Notes: a model not told the origin generated them from the sequence alone. Numbered from the stretch's first letter, positions 19,095 through 28,172 are shown. The stretch: 64,000 nucleotides of DNA from Shewanella glacialimarina (GCF_020511155.1 NZ_CP041216.1:2976001-3040000), one strand, 5' to 3'. Numbers and translations are program-made.

Positions 19095-20265
19095 GATTAC
19101 CCTCCTGCGACTGACTATTCAATACCGAATCTTTAGACATCGGAAAACTTAATCGCACCTGACAACCCATTTGCGGTTTACATGATAATTGAATGTTACC
19201 ACCATGGTTACGCACCACAGATTGCACAACAGCTAAACCTAACCCAGTCCCCTGTGCTTTAGTGGTAAAAAAAGGCTCGAGCACTTGTTGCTGCATTTGA
19301 GGGTCTAGTCCTTTACCATTATCAATCACATCAATAATGACATTACCTTCAGCTTCAGTGGCGCAAATTTTAATTTTGGTTGCACCGGCCTCGATACTAT
19401 TCATCACTAAATTATTCACTGCAGAACTTAACGCATCGCGATTAGCATATAAACTGGCATCGGTTGAGCATTGCTGGAATATCTCACAGGATTTTTTGTT
19501 GGCAATCACTTCACAATTAGCCATAACAATATTGATAATATCAGATACTGCTACGTTATCCGCTTTCGCATCTTGACGCCCTTTGGCCATCAAAAGCATA
19601 TCGTTTACTTGACGCTCTAACTCATTTAAACGATCAACCAGTTTTGATTGAAAGCGAGTTCTTGAAGGCTCTGCTAGTTTAGTGTTACCTAAATTTGAGG
19701 CATAAAGTAGCGCGGCTGATAGCGGTGTTCGAATTTGATGAGCTAAAGTTGCCACCATTTTACCAAGCGCCGATAAACGCTGTAAGTGGGATAAATTTTT
19801 CTGTAGTAAACGCGTTTCAGTTAGATCAGTTAATACAATCAACTGACCGGGTTCTGGAGTTAATGGCGTAATAGCCAACTTAACTCGACGTCCATTTTTC
19901 AATGACACTTCGTGGCCATCATCATCTTGGGGTGAAAAAGCGCGATTAATAATATCAAACCAACGTAACCCCTGAAGCGGTCGGCCAAGCAGCTCTGCCG
20001 CCATAGGGTTAGCGAGTGTCACCACACCATCACCGTTAATAATAACGACACCAGACGGTAGCGCCTGAAGAATATGCGCCATTTGATTTGACATATTGGC
20101 AGCCTCTTTCACATGGGCAAACTGACTTCGGGTCAATTTACTGTCATGAAGGTATTCTGCTGAGGTGTCCACTCGCAAAGAAGCTACAGCAGATTGTTGC
20201 AGCAAATATTGAGTTTGCTGAAAATCTGTTGAATTTTGCTGGGTTACAGCGTGTGCAATTAGCAT
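19087..20265 (-). CDS. flrB: FlrB, cytoplasmic sensor kinase for FlrC
   Basis: 392 residues without membrane segments. A PAS domain (about 60-155) precedes HisKA with H176 in TLAHQIRTPLS, then the HATPase domain with DNGKGLDP and GTGLGLAVVQSVV. It phosphorylates FlrC. No transmembrane input domain means the signal is internal, probably the state of basal-body assembly as in other polar flagellates (family knowledge). It has its own sigma54 promoter, so it depends on FlrA. Confidence 0.94.
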   Translation of the reverse strand: MLIAHAVTQQNSTDFQQTQYLLQQSAVASLRVDTSAEYLHDSKLTRSQFAHVKEAANMSNQMAHILQALPSGVVIINGDGVVTLANPMAAELLGRPLQGLRWFDIINRAFSPQDDDGHEVSLKNGRRVKLAITPLTPEPGQLIVLTDLTETRLLQKNLSHLQRLSALGKMVATLAHQIRTPLSAALLYASNLGNTKLAEPSRTRFQSKLVDRLNELERQVNDMLLMAKGRQDAKADNVAVSDIINIVMANCEVIANKKSCEIFQQCSTDASLYANRDALSSAVNNLVMNSIEAGATKIKICATEAEGNVIIDVIDNGKGLDPQMQQQVLEPFFTTKAQGTGLGLAVVQSVVRNHGGNIQLSCKPQMGCQVRLSFPMSKDSVLNSQSQEGNHV

Positions 20266-20302
20266 AGTGACTCCGTCAAAAGAACGACATTTAACGGGTT
20301 AC

Positions 20303-20319
20303 TGCATTTAGTATGCCAA
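20303..20319 (-). promoter_or_regulatory. sigma54 promoter for flrB-flrC
   Basis: The minus-strand sequence is TTGGCATACTAAATGCA, with GG and GC ten bases apart. It is immediately downstream of the flrA terminator and 38 bases before the flrB ATG, as expected for a class II promoter activated by FlrA. Confidence 0.82.
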
Positions 20320-20325
20320 AATACG

Positions 20326-20362
20326 AAAAAAATAAAGCACACCTTTGGAGGGTATGCTTTAT
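20326..20362 (-). terminator. Rho-independent terminator after flrA
   Basis: The stem pairs ATAAAGCATACC with GGTGTGCTTTAT (one G-U pair) around a 7-base loop, followed by seven T on the minus strand. It separates flrA from flrBC. Confidence 0.85.
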
Positions 20363-20391
20363 CAGTTAATACTCACTGTACATAAAGGTGA

Positions 20392-21822
20392 CTATTCTTT
20401 ACCCATACCGTATTTTCGCATTTTTTCTACCAGGGTAGTGCGACGAATCCCCAACATTTCAGCGGCTCTAGCAACCACATTATCTTGTAATTCTAACGCC
20501 TGACGGATCATATCTATTTCAAGCTCTGCCAATAAATCTTTAAGGTTGACGCCTTCAGGCGGTAACTCTGTAGGAAAGCGTGTGTCAGGGAGTTCAATGG
20601 GCTCATCATCATTAAAAATAGACGCTAATGCATCACGCTCTAATTGCTCTTCACTTATCTCAACACAGTATTCTGGTACATCAATATAGCGATATTTATT
20701 AGGTAAATCGTTTACATCAACTAATCCACCAGGAAATAAAATAGTCAATCGCTCGACTAAATTAGACAATTCGCGAACGTTTCCAGACCAAGTGTGCTCT
20801 TTTAATGACTCAATAGCACGCTGGGTAAACCTCACTTTACCTCGGCCTTCATTAAAGACTCGACTAACCAATTCTTGCAATAACAATGGCACATCATCAC
20901 GACGTTCAGACAATGCAGGCATTTCAATTGGAAAGACGTTCAGGCGATAATATAAATCCTCACGGAATTCATTCTCAGAAATCATGGTCTCTAAATCACG
21001 ATGCGTTGCCGCGACGACACGCACATCCGTTTTGATTGTTTTACTGCCGCCAACACGTTCAAATACTCGTTCTTGCAGAACACGCAATAGTTTCACTTGC
21101 ATTTGCAGTGGCATATCGCCAATTTCATCAAGAAATAGCGTGCCACCTTCAGCTAACTCAAAGCGACCTTTACGTGATGATATTGCCCCGGTAAAAGAGC
21201 CTTTCTCATGGCCAAATAACTCACTTTCTAGTAACTCTGGCGGTATCGCACCGCAGTTAACCGGTATAAACGGTCCGTCACGACGTTCTGATATGTAATG
21301 AATATTACGGGCAACCACTTCTTTGCCTGTACCAGATTGGCCAAGCACTAAAACCGTGGCATCAGAACCTGCAACTTGGCTAATTAAGTGTCGCACATTG
21401 GCTATACCCTGACTGCGACCAACAAGACTGCGAAATAATTTAGTTTGATTACCACTGGTAGGAGCTTGCTCTTTTTTAGCTTGACCGAACACCTGACAAA
21501 AATGCAGTAATTCAGTTAGTTGTGGATAATTAATCGGTTCTTCTATTACACCAAGAATACTGGACGCTTCAATAGCGGTATTGCCCAATAGTAATAGTGG
21601 CTGCCAAGGCGCTATTGCTGCAATATTTTTAACACTATCAAGCCCTACCACATCGGAGTCTATAACAATGGCGCGGTATCTTGATTCTTCTATCAAAGGT
21701 AACAAAGCGTCAACGGTTAAAATGTCACATTGCTCACCTAAGAATTCAAAAATGCAGCACAGGCGAGTTACACGCTCGGAGAGGGTACCGACAATTAAAA
21801 TTCGTTGTTCAATTTGCATCAT
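20392..21822 (-). CDS. flrA: FlrA/FleQ-type master regulator of flagellar synthesis
   Basis: 476 residues. An N-terminal FleQ-type receiver-like domain without the phosphorylation site (1-115) is followed by the AAA+ domain (about 133-365) and a Fis-type helix-turn-helix (about 430-470). The LFRSLVG motif at 129-135 matches the segment that carries a c-di-GMP-binding arginine in FleQ/FlrA. Walker A is GQSGTGKEV. The sigma54 contact loop reads GSFTGA at 208-213 instead of GAFTGA. ATGs at 21822 and 21819 are both possible. The gene is monocistronic, bounded by terminators. Confidence 0.95.
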   Translation of the reverse strand: MMQIEQRILIVGTLSERVTRLCCIFEFLGEQCDILTVDALLPLIEESRYRAIVIDSDVVGLDSVKNIAAIAPWQPLLLLGNTAIEASSILGVIEEPINYPQLTELLHFCQVFGQAKKEQAPTSGNQTKLFRSLVGRSQGIANVRHLISQVAGSDATVLVLGQSGTGKEVVARNIHYISERRDGPFIPVNCGAIPPELLESELFGHEKGSFTGAISSRKGRFELAEGGTLFLDEIGDMPLQMQVKLLRVLQERVFERVGGSKTIKTDVRVVAATHRDLETMISENEFREDLYYRLNVFPIEMPALSERRDDVPLLLQELVSRVFNEGRGKVRFTQRAIESLKEHTWSGNVRELSNLVERLTILFPGGLVDVNDLPNKYRYIDVPEYCVEISEEQLERDALASIFNDDEPIELPDTRFPTELPPEGVNLKDLLAELEIDMIRQALELQDNVVARAAEMLGIRRTTLVEKMRKYGMGKE

Positions 21823-22151
21823 TCAGAGGGCCAAAGCTTATTATAAGTGTAAAAAATCCTGAGCCATTATTACGCGTTTAATAATAAAACCAAAGGACAA
21901 AATGGTCACAGTAAGTGACAAATGTTAAACAAAACATTAATTATAACCATAAAATGTCTATCCGAAGATGATTTTCTCGTTTAGAGGACTAATTGTTTCG
22001 CTTATGGGGTTAATTTTTCATTTACAGTACTAAATATGAATTAACCCCGAACCAGAAGCAAGTGCTTCAACGGCTAAATCATTATCTAAACTCATATTAG
22101 TGCACAATTGCTGATAATTCATGCAATACAATGTATTTTTTATAAAAATAT
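21823..22151. other. flrA upstream region, no recognised gene
   Basis: About 330 bases between flrA and the fliS terminator. It should hold the flrA promoter, but no clear -35/-10 pair or sigma54 site can be picked. It contains a 9-bp inverted repeat (22006-22048), a compact GAAGCA-AG-TGCTTC dyad (22055-22068) and a 30-codon minus-strand frame at 22030-22122 starting MNYQQLCTNMSLDN, with no good ribosome site. Confidence 0.6.
22006..22048. repeat. 9-bp inverted repeat upstream of flrA
   Basis: GGGGTTAAT at 22006-22014 is mirrored exactly by ATTAACCCC at 22040-22048, with a second short CAT/ATG pairing inside. The repeat is not followed by a T run on either strand. It lies about 185 bases upstream of the flrA start and could be a regulator site or an RNA structure in the flrA leader. 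Confidence 0.55.
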
Positions 22152-22186
22152 AAAAAAACGCCATTGAGATTTGCTCAATGGCGTTT
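22152..22186 (-). terminator. Rho-independent terminator after fliS
   Basis: A perfect 13-bp stem (AAACGCCATTGAG / CTCAATGGCGTTT) with a 5-base loop and seven T on the minus strand, starting 29 bases after the fliS stop. It ends the flaG-fliD-fliT-fliS unit. Confidence 0.92.
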
Positions 22187-22214
22187 AAATCTGTCACAGC
22201 ATACCTGAATAAAA

Positions 22215-22619
22215 CTAGCTTGCTTCAGAAGTTAGATGATGATCACTTTGTGGAATAGCATCCCAACCTTCTTTAAGTGTCCTTAAAACACTGACAGCAT
22301 CATCAATAGACTGAGTATCGTTTTTCAAATTCGCTTCGGTGACTTTTATTAAAATAAAGTCATACAATTGACTAAGATTTCCAGCAATTTCACCACCAGC
22401 TTCCATATTTAAACTATTATTTAAACCGTTAACGATACCAATAGCTTTGCCGATAAACAGACCTTTATTTTCCATATCACCATTTTCAATGGCATAGCGA
22501 CTTTGAGCAAGTCTTTCCAAGCCACCGGCAAACATCATCTGAATAATACGATGTGGCGAAGCAACTGATATTTCACTGTCAATCGAAACCTTACGGTATG
22601 ACTGTAAAGAACTTCTCAT
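22215..22619 (-). CDS. fliS: FliS, flagellin export chaperone
   Basis: 134 residues, the family size. All-helical, with the FliS core ASPHRIIQMMFAGGLERLAQ, the SYRKVSID start, and NLSQLYDFILIKV late in the protein. FliS binds the C-terminus of flagellin in the cytoplasm and delivers it to FlhA. TAGGTAGG precedes the ATG. It follows the fliT-like gene by 6 bases and ends at a strong terminator. Confidence 0.95.
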   Translation of the reverse strand: MRSSLQSYRKVSIDSEISVASPHRIIQMMFAGGLERLAQSRYAIENGDMENKGLFIGKAIGIVNGLNNSLNMEAGGEIAGNLSQLYDFILIKVTEANLKNDTQSIDDAVSVLRTLKEGWDAIPQSDHHLTSEAS

Positions 22620-22625
22620 AATAAC

Positions 22626-22952
22626 CTACCTATTTGCATCAATGTTTTGATAAACTTTAATTTGTCGTTGATGAGTGCTTTTTAAATTTAATAAGTTTTG
22701 TCGATGGGACATTATTTTAGAAGCCCTGTTCACAAAGTCATTAGTGACTAATAGCTGTTCTGATAAATAAGCAGCAAATGTGTCATCGACAGCATCATTA
22801 ATCATTGAATCAATATATAATTGACGCTCTCCTATACACTCAAGCAATAATGATACCAACTTATCAGACTGTTCATCTTCAGCAGGCATATTATCAATTT
22901 GATTTAACGTATCTTCAATAGTGTCGTTAATCAGTTTAAGTTTAGAGTGCAA
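22626..22952 (-). CDS. fliT: FliT/FlaI-like flagellar chaperone
   Basis: 108 residues, nearly all helical and charged, with a TTG start preceded by AGGA eight bases upstream; no other in-frame start fits. It has no strong motif of its own, and the assignment rests on size, helical character and position between fliD and fliS. FliT in enterics is the chaperone of the cap protein FliD; the Vibrio gene at this place is called flaI. It is followed by fliS after 6 bases and starts 13 bases after fliD. Confidence 0.7.
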   Translation of the reverse strand: MHSKLKLINDTIEDTLNQIDNMPAEDEQSDKLVSLLLECIGERQLYIDSMINDAVDDTFAAYLSEQLLVTNDFVNRASKIMSHRQNLLNLKSTHQRQIKVYQNIDANR

Positions 22953-22965
22953 TCAATCATTCCTT

Positions 22966-24330
22966 TTATGTTCGAACGACGCCAGGTAGCGAATTGAGCC
23001 TATCTGATAAACCAGAACTTTGTTGATTTAATTGTGCAACAATCAAATCCATAGCATTAAACTGTTTAAGCAATCGAGCTTGTAACTGTTCCATTTTCAA
23101 ACTAAATGCAGTTCTTTGATCTGTTAGCCGACTTGATTGCTCTGTATAAGAATTTTTGCGGCCATCAATCACACCGCCAGCTTTAGTATAGGTCTGAACC
23201 AGATCATCAAATTTATGTGCTAAACCTGTATTTTCAGTAGAAAAAACACCCTCAACTAACGACATGTTATTATTAATAGCGTCGGTTAAACGGGTATTAT
23301 CAATATTGAGTTTACCTTTATTATCTGTCGATATTCCTAACTCATATAAAGCAGACTCTATACCATCAACACTGACTCTTTCACTAACCGTCTTTCTAAG
23401 CTGGGACTCTAATGAACGAACCATAGAATCACCTTGTAAAGCTGATGCGGTTTTTGTTTCGGCATCATATGAAGATAACTTATCTATAGAGGAGATAAGA
23501 GTATTGTAAGCATTAACAAACTCTTCAATATTCTTCTTTACTGAATCGGTATCTTGTTTAATCGATAGCGTTGAGGTGGCAGCTATATCAGCCTTCGTTA
23601 GGTCAAGTGTGACACCAGTAATAGCATCATCAACAGTATTACTTTGAGAGGTTAACTTTTGACCATCGATGTAAATAATAGAATTGGCTGCAGTTTGAAG
23701 TTCTTCAAGATTAGCGCCATTAAACATATCGCTTAACCCTGTACCACTGGTATCTGTTGCAGACATGGTAATTTGATTATCGGTGCCAGAGTCATTGGCG
23801 GTAAAAACGAGGCGGCTACCAGCATCACTTTTAACCACAGTCGCAGTTATACCTGCATTATCTGAAGCATTATTAATTTTTGATGCTATAGCGGAAAGCG
23901 TATCAGCGGGATCGACAGTAACCGAGAAGTTTGCACCATTTACAGATAAATCTAAACTTCCTTGACCAACAGCCTGACTTGGATCGGCTATATTGGCACC
24001 AGCAACTTTATGAGAAGCGGCAAGCTGCTCAACCTTTATAGAGTACTTACCTGGTTGTGCATATTGATCAGCCTTAGCGGTAAAAAATGCACTGTCTCCT
24101 GTCGATACTGTACGTAAATTTAACAGCGCACCACTTTGTAGTTTTTTGGCTGCATCTTGAAAGTTTGACAAGCCACTTTTCAACGTTCCTATGGCAGAAA
24201 CTTTTGCATTAATTTGGGTTTCTTGTCGGGTAAAAAGTGCTTCTTTAGGGCTTTTTTCAGCACTAACGAGTACGCTGACAATATTTGAAATATCTAACCC
24301 AGAACCAATACCTGTCGCAGTTAATGCCAT
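22966..24330 (-). CDS. fliD: FliD, filament cap protein
   Basis: 454 residues. The N-terminal coiled coil (ATGIGSGLDISNIVSVLV at about 5-22) and the C-terminal helical region (DDLVQTYTKAGGVIDGR then LKMEQLQARLLKQFNAMD) are the FliD_N and FliD_C signatures, with the variable D2/D3 head between. The pentamer caps the filament and helps flagellin fold in. GGAGG lies six bases before the ATG. It follows flaG by 88 bases and heads the fliD-fliT-fliS run. Confidence 0.95.
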   Translation of the reverse strand: MALTATGIGSGLDISNIVSVLVSAEKSPKEALFTRQETQINAKVSAIGTLKSGLSNFQDAAKKLQSGALLNLRTVSTGDSAFFTAKADQYAQPGKYSIKVEQLAASHKVAGANIADPSQAVGQGSLDLSVNGANFSVTVDPADTLSAIASKINNASDNAGITATVVKSDAGSRLVFTANDSGTDNQITMSATDTSGTGLSDMFNGANLEELQTAANSIIYIDGQKLTSQSNTVDDAITGVTLDLTKADIAATSTLSIKQDTDSVKKNIEEFVNAYNTLISSIDKLSSYDAETKTASALQGDSMVRSLESQLRKTVSERVSVDGIESALYELGISTDNKGKLNIDNTRLTDAINNNMSLVEGVFSTENTGLAHKFDDLVQTYTKAGGVIDGRKNSYTEQSSRLTDQRTAFSLKMEQLQARLLKQFNAMDLIVAQLNQQSSGLSDRLNSLPGVVRT

Positions 24331-24418
24331 AATAGCCTCCGTTGAGCCGATTGATTACCTAAAATGCTGACAGCAAAAACCAACTACACACGTTAATATA
24401 TAAAATTTATGAAAAAAA

Positions 24419-24823
24419 TTAAACCTCAATTGGCATCAATACCCCAGATACCTCACTGAGTTTTTGCGCTAATTGTAATGCTTCTTCACTTGGTATCTGT
24501 CTGATAATATCACCAGATTCAATATCTTGTACTTTAATCACTTGTTTGCCTGAATCAACATCGACAGAAAACTTTAATCCTTTTTGCATCATTGCGACCA
24601 TATCAGTCAATTCTTTGGCAACAACCTCTAGAGACTCATTTGGTTTTTTGCTATCAGTTGATGTTTCTTCTTGCTGTTTTACTGCTTGAATTGATGATTC
24701 TCGATTTAATTCTACCTGGCTAACATCAATTTTTTTAGCGCTCAAAGGTACACTATTTAAATCAGATTTTGTCGACTCTGCCCTGGCAATAAAACTCGCA
24801 CTGCTATTTGTTTGAATTTCCAT
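24419..24823 (-). CDS. flaG: FlaG, filament-length associated protein
   Basis: 134 residues. The N-terminal half is variable and Ser/Lys rich. The C-terminal half is the conserved FlaG domain, with LKFSVDVDSGKQVIKVQDIESGD and IRQIPSEEALQLAQKL given here in parts. FlaG affects filament length in polar flagellates; the mechanism is not settled. GAGGTG lies just before the ATG. It is placed between flaB and fliD, and the flaB terminator lies upstream, so it needs its own promoter, which I could not identify. Confidence 0.9.
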   Translation of the reverse strand: MEIQTNSSASFIARAESTKSDLNSVPLSAKKIDVSQVELNRESSIQAVKQQEETSTDSKKPNESLEVVAKELTDMVAMMQKGLKFSVDVDSGKQVIKVQDIESGDIIRQIPSEEALQLAQKLSEVSGVLMPIEV

Positions 24824-24884
24824 GTTTCACCTCAACGAATACTCTTTTACCAGTTAATTAATCGCTTTAAATAGATATCTTTGA

Positions 24885-24917
24885 AACAACAAAGGGAGAT
24901 CCGCCAGCGAATCTCCC
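24885..24917 (-). terminator. Terminator after flaB
   Basis: GGGAGAT and ATCTCCC form a stem that extends inwards by three more pairs, followed by TTTGTTGTTT on the minus strand. It starts 28 bases after the flaB stop. Confidence 0.8.
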
Positions 24918-24944
24918 TATTAATGCTTACAAAACTAACTTACA

Positions 24945-25763
24945 TTATAGTAAAGATAATGCGATTTGTGGTAATTGGTTAGCCTGAGCTAACATTGCCG
25001 AACCCGTTTGTTGAAGCACTTGGTTTTTAGTCATTGTTGATGTTTCTTTGGCGAAATCCACATCTACAATACGAGACTTAGCATCTGCAACGTTTGCTTG
25101 AGTGTTAGCACTGTTACTGATGTTATGGCTTAGACGGTTTTGAATCGCACCTAAGTCAGCTCGTTGTGTATCAATACTCTTGATTGCAGCATCAATCTTA
25201 CCGAGTACAGAAGCACGGCCAGCTGATGTAGTCACATTTAAAGAGTTAACAGATAAAGAACCCGCATTTGTTGTCTTAACGGTAATCTTAACATCTTCCC
25301 CTTCTTGATGACCAACCTGGAAAGTCTTACCACCAGAAAAACCACCTGCCATTAATTTTGTATTACCAAACGCAGTGGTATTACCAATCGCTGTAATTTC
25401 TAATGCAAGCTGATCCATCTCTGATTTTAGTGCCGTTAAATCCGCTGAACTGTTTGCACCGTTTTCAGATTGAATTGCCAAGTCACGCATACGTTGAAGC
25501 ATGTTAGTCTGTTCTTGCATTGCGCCTTCTGATATTTGCGCAATTGAAATTGCATCGTTCGCATTACGCATACCGACGTCAAGACCACGAACCTGCGAAT
25601 TTAGACGGTTCGAAATCGCTAGACCTGCGGCATCATCTTTTGCGCTGTTAATACGCAAACCACTAGACAAACGTTCCATTGAAGTCGCAAGTCCACTAGA
25701 AGATGAATTCAGATTTTTCTGTGCTTTTAATGATGTAACATTAGTGTTTACTGTGATAGCCAT
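24945..25763 (-). CDS. flaB: Flagellin FlaB (second of two)
   Basis: 272 residues, only D0 and D1 with almost no D2/D3, typical of Shewanella. The N-terminus is [18 protein letters not shown] with [20 protein letters not shown]; the C-terminus is [19 protein letters not shown]. The central surface region (about 130-200) is Ser/Thr/Asn rich and is where nonulosonic acid would be attached. By order next to flgL it corresponds to FlaB of S. oneidensis and S. putrefaciens, usually the main filament protein. It has its own sigma28 promoter and a terminator on each side. Very similar to the neighbouring flagellin. Confidence 0.95.
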   Translation of the reverse strand: MAITVNTNVTSLKAQKNLNSSSSGLATSMERLSSGLRINSAKDDAAGLAISNRLNSQVRGLDVGMRNANDAISIAQISEGAMQEQTNMLQRMRDLAIQSENGANSSADLTALKSEMDQLALEITAIGNTTAFGNTKLMAGGFSGGKTFQVGHQEGEDVKITVKTTNAGSLSVNSLNVTTSAGRASVLGKIDAAIKSIDTQRADLGAIQNRLSHNISNSANTQANVADAKSRIVDVDFAKETSTMTKNQVLQQTGSAMLAQANQLPQIALSLL

Positions 25764-25784
25764 GATTGCTTCCTCATATTATTT

Positions 25785-25823
25785 CTGACTTGAGATACGC
25801 CTGTTTGCTTTAGCTCAAGTCAG
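25785..25823 (-). promoter_or_regulatory. Stem-loop in the flaB mRNA leader
   Basis: CTGACTTGAG and CTCAAGTCAG pair perfectly over 10 bp around a 19-base loop. The stem ends 21 bases before the flaB ATG and lies inside the leader expected from the sigma28 promoter. A competing 5-bp pairing (CCTGT / ACAGG) overlaps it. It may protect the mRNA or control translation. Confidence 0.65.
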
Positions 25824-25848
25824 ACAGGTCTTGCTCGTTACAATATAT

Positions 25849-25875
25849 GTAACGGCAATTACTTTTTTTTCTTTA
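25849..25875 (-). promoter_or_regulatory. sigma28 (FliA) promoter for flaB
   Basis: The minus strand has TAAA, exactly 15 bases, then GCCGTTAC, against the consensus TAAA-N15-GCCGATAA. Transcription would start about 80 bases before the flaB ATG. Confidence 0.82.
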
Positions 25876-25995
25876 GATTTTTTTTGATTTATTTTTGTTC
25901 TTAATCTGTTTAAAAAATAAATTTCAAAAAAAACAATATTTAACAGAAAAATAAAGATCTAGAAATAAGAAAGTATTTGGGTCATAGATACCCTA

Positions 25996-26042
25996 TAAAC
26001 AAAATCAGCCCCTACGTATAGAAGCTGATAGAGGCTGATTTA
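25996..26042 (-). terminator. Terminator after flaA
   Basis: AAATCAGCCTCTA pairs with TAGGGGCTGATTT (one G-U) around a 14-to-15-base loop, followed by TTGTTT on the minus strand. It lies just after the flaA stop and ahead of the flaB promoter. Confidence 0.82.
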
Positions 26043-26056
26043 TTTGACGCTTCAAA

Positions 26057-26878
26057 TTATCCCAACAGAGAGAGTGCTACTTGAGGTAACTGATTTGCTT
26101 GAGCAAGCATTGCAGAGCCTGTTTGTTGAAGCACCTGATTTTTAGTCATAACAGATGTCTCTTTAGCAAAGTCGACGTCAACGATACGACTCTTCGCATC
26201 TGCAACGTTTGCTTGAGTGTTAGCACTGTTAGCAATGTTATGACTCAAACGGTTTTGAACAGCACCTAAGTCAGCACGTTGAGTATCAATTTTGTTAATC
26301 GCGGCATCAATTCTACCTAATGCTGAGTTACGCCCTGCAGAAGTTAATACTGTTATGGCGTTAACAGATAATGACGCTGCATTATTAGTCTTCACGGTAA
26401 CTTTAACATCTTCGCCTTCTTGATGGCCTACCTGGAAAACTTTTCCCGCCGAGAAACCACCCGTCAATAATTTAGTATTACCAAATGCAGTACTATTGCC
26501 AATCGCTGTAACTTCTGTAGCAAGTTGATCCATCTCTGCTTTTAATGCCGTTAAATCGGCGGTGCTATTTGCACCGTTTTCAGATTGGATGGCCAAGTCA
26601 CGCATACGTTGCAGCATGTTAGTTTGTTCTTGCATCGCGCCTTCAGCAATTTGAGCAATTGAAATCGCATCATTTGCATTACGCATGCCAACATCTAACC
26701 CACGAACCTGCGAGTTCAAGCGGTTAGAAATAGCCAAACCAGCAGCATCATCCTTAGCACTGTTAATTCTTAATCCACTTGAAAGACGTTCCATTGACGT
26801 ATTTAATGCACCCGTTGAAATGTTTAGGTTTTTTTGCGCCTTCATTGAAGTTACGTTTGTATTTACTGTAATAGCCAT
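26057..26878 (-). CDS. flaA: Flagellin FlaA (first of two)
   Basis: 273 residues, D0/D1-only flagellin. N-terminus [19 protein letters not shown]-terminus [20 protein letters not shown]. It differs from the other flagellin mainly at 20-30 and in the exposed centre (about 130-200). By position next to flgL it corresponds to FlaA, which forms the part of the filament near the cell in S. putrefaciens. It is 81 bases after flgL and no clear sigma28 or sigma54 site is seen there, so its control may differ from that of flaB. The terminator afterwards separates the two genes. Confidence 0.94.
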   Translation of the reverse strand: MAITVNTNVTSMKAQKNLNISTGALNTSMERLSSGLRINSAKDDAAGLAISNRLNSQVRGLDVGMRNANDAISIAQIAEGAMQEQTNMLQRMRDLAIQSENGANSTADLTALKAEMDQLATEVTAIGNSTAFGNTKLLTGGFSAGKVFQVGHQEGEDVKVTVKTNNAASLSVNAITVLTSAGRNSALGRIDAAINKIDTQRADLGAVQNRLSHNIANSANTQANVADAKSRIVDVDFAKETSVMTKNQVLQQTGSAMLAQANQLPQVALSLLG

Positions 26879-26905
26879 AAATAATTCCTCATTCCTAGTT
26901 TTGTT

Positions 26906-26926
26906 GCCAAGACTGTGGAGCTTGGC
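26906..26926 (-). promoter_or_regulatory. Small dyad in the flaA leader
   Basis: GCCAAG and CTTGGC form a 6-bp inverted repeat around 9 bases, 27 bases before the flaA ATG. An AT-rich palindrome, TAAATT-TTAC-AATTTA (26927-26942), lies next to it. No U tract follows, so it is not a terminator for flgL. Confidence 0.5.
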
Positions 26927-26959
26927 TAAATTTTACAATTTAACGTGATTGCTTTTTTG

Positions 26960-28162
26960 TTATATATAATCAAACAATGAAAGCGAACCCACTTTACTAA
27001 ACACACTCGATACAGCATTAAGTGCAAGTTGTTGTTTTTCAAACTCTGTTATCGCTTCTGCATAATCTAAATCTTCCAGAATTGATAACGCACTACTATT
27101 AATAATTTTTTCGTCCGAATGATTTGTTGAAATACTCTCCAAACCCTTCAAATTATTTCCAGCGATACCTCGTGCTGTACTGACTTGATTTTGACCACTA
27201 TCTATACCATTCAATAGTTGTGCCAACTGTGATAACCCTTGCGCACTATTTGTTGAGTTTGGGCTTTCTAATAACGCTAAAGCCTTATTAAATGTATCAA
27301 ATACGCTTACTGTCTCTACCGGTTCAATAGTAAAAGAGTCCCCTGCAACTGGCGTCCCGTCCAATTTAACGTCAATGCCATTAAAAGATACTGGGGTTGT
27401 CGAGTTGAAATTAGCTACAGTTGCGACGGTTAAACCGCCAGAATCTAATACTTGAAGATCAACATTGGAACCATTTGGTGTAAAATTAAAAGTATAAGTA
27501 TCAGCTACATGAGATGCTTGGTTGGCTATTTTTGCACTTGAAACAGTAAAGTCACCTTGTTGTGATGACAAATAATTGGCGCCGTAGTCGCCAAGTGGAT
27601 TAACAGCATTCATAAATGCCGTATCTCCTGGTATATTTGTCGCCATAACGATTCCAGATGCGACCACACTTTTTCTGACACCAGAGTCACCGCTGTAAAC
27701 AATTTCACCATTAGCGTCAAAAGAAAAAGGTTTAGAATTTGTTTTATTGCCGGCAAACAAGTAATTACCTGATTCATCCTTACTATTAGCAATAGAAAGT
27801 AACTCATCTAAACTTGATCTCATTTCATCGGCAACCATTTGCCGCTCGACTGAACTAAGACTGCCGTTAGCGCCTCGTAATACTTGTTCGCGCATAGATG
27901 AAATTAATGTTTCTGCACTGCCGATTTTACTTTCGCTAATGGATAAGTGATTTGTCGCATAGTCAATATTTTTGGCGTATTGATCGACTAAGGCATTTTT
28001 TTGCTTCAAGTTATCAATCACTATCGCGGCAACAGGGTCTTCTCCCGCGGTATTGACTTTTTTTCCGCTAGAAAGCTGTTCCATAATTTTGTTTGTTGCA
28101 GTTTGCTTTTGCAAAATACTGCTAGTGTTTTGATTAAACATTTGTCCGGTAGAAATTCTCAT
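26960..28162 (-). CDS. flgL: FlgL, hook-filament junction protein
   Basis: 400 residues. The N-terminal flagellin-like segment (MRISTGQMFNQNTSSIL, then EQLSSGKKVNTAGEDPVAA) and the C-terminal helix (AITEFEKQQLALNAVSSVF) are those of FlgL (HAP3), with a variable middle. It joins the hook to the filament with FlgK. It starts 10 bases after flgK and ends 81 bases before flaA. Its length is in the range of gammaproteobacterial polar-flagellum FlgL. Confidence 0.94.
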   Translation of the reverse strand: MRISTGQMFNQNTSSILQKQTATNKIMEQLSSGKKVNTAGEDPVAAIVIDNLKQKNALVDQYAKNIDYATNHLSISESKIGSAETLISSMREQVLRGANGSLSSVERQMVADEMRSSLDELLSIANSKDESGNYLFAGNKTNSKPFSFDANGEIVYSGDSGVRKSVVASGIVMATNIPGDTAFMNAVNPLGDYGANYLSSQQGDFTVSSAKIANQASHVADTYTFNFTPNGSNVDLQVLDSGGLTVATVANFNSTTPVSFNGIDVKLDGTPVAGDSFTIEPVETVSVFDTFNKALALLESPNSTNSAQGLSQLAQLLNGIDSGQNQVSTARGIAGNNLKGLESISTNHSDEKIINSSALSILEDLDYAEAITEFEKQQLALNAVSSVFSKVGSLSLFDYI

Positions 28163-28172
28163 GATTTATCCC

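Noticed and set aside
26924..26945. TAAA and GCCAAGCT ahead of flaA as a sigma28 promoter
   Set aside because: Spacing is only 12 bases and the -10 part matches poorly; it is also explained by the GCCAAG/CTTGGC dyad.
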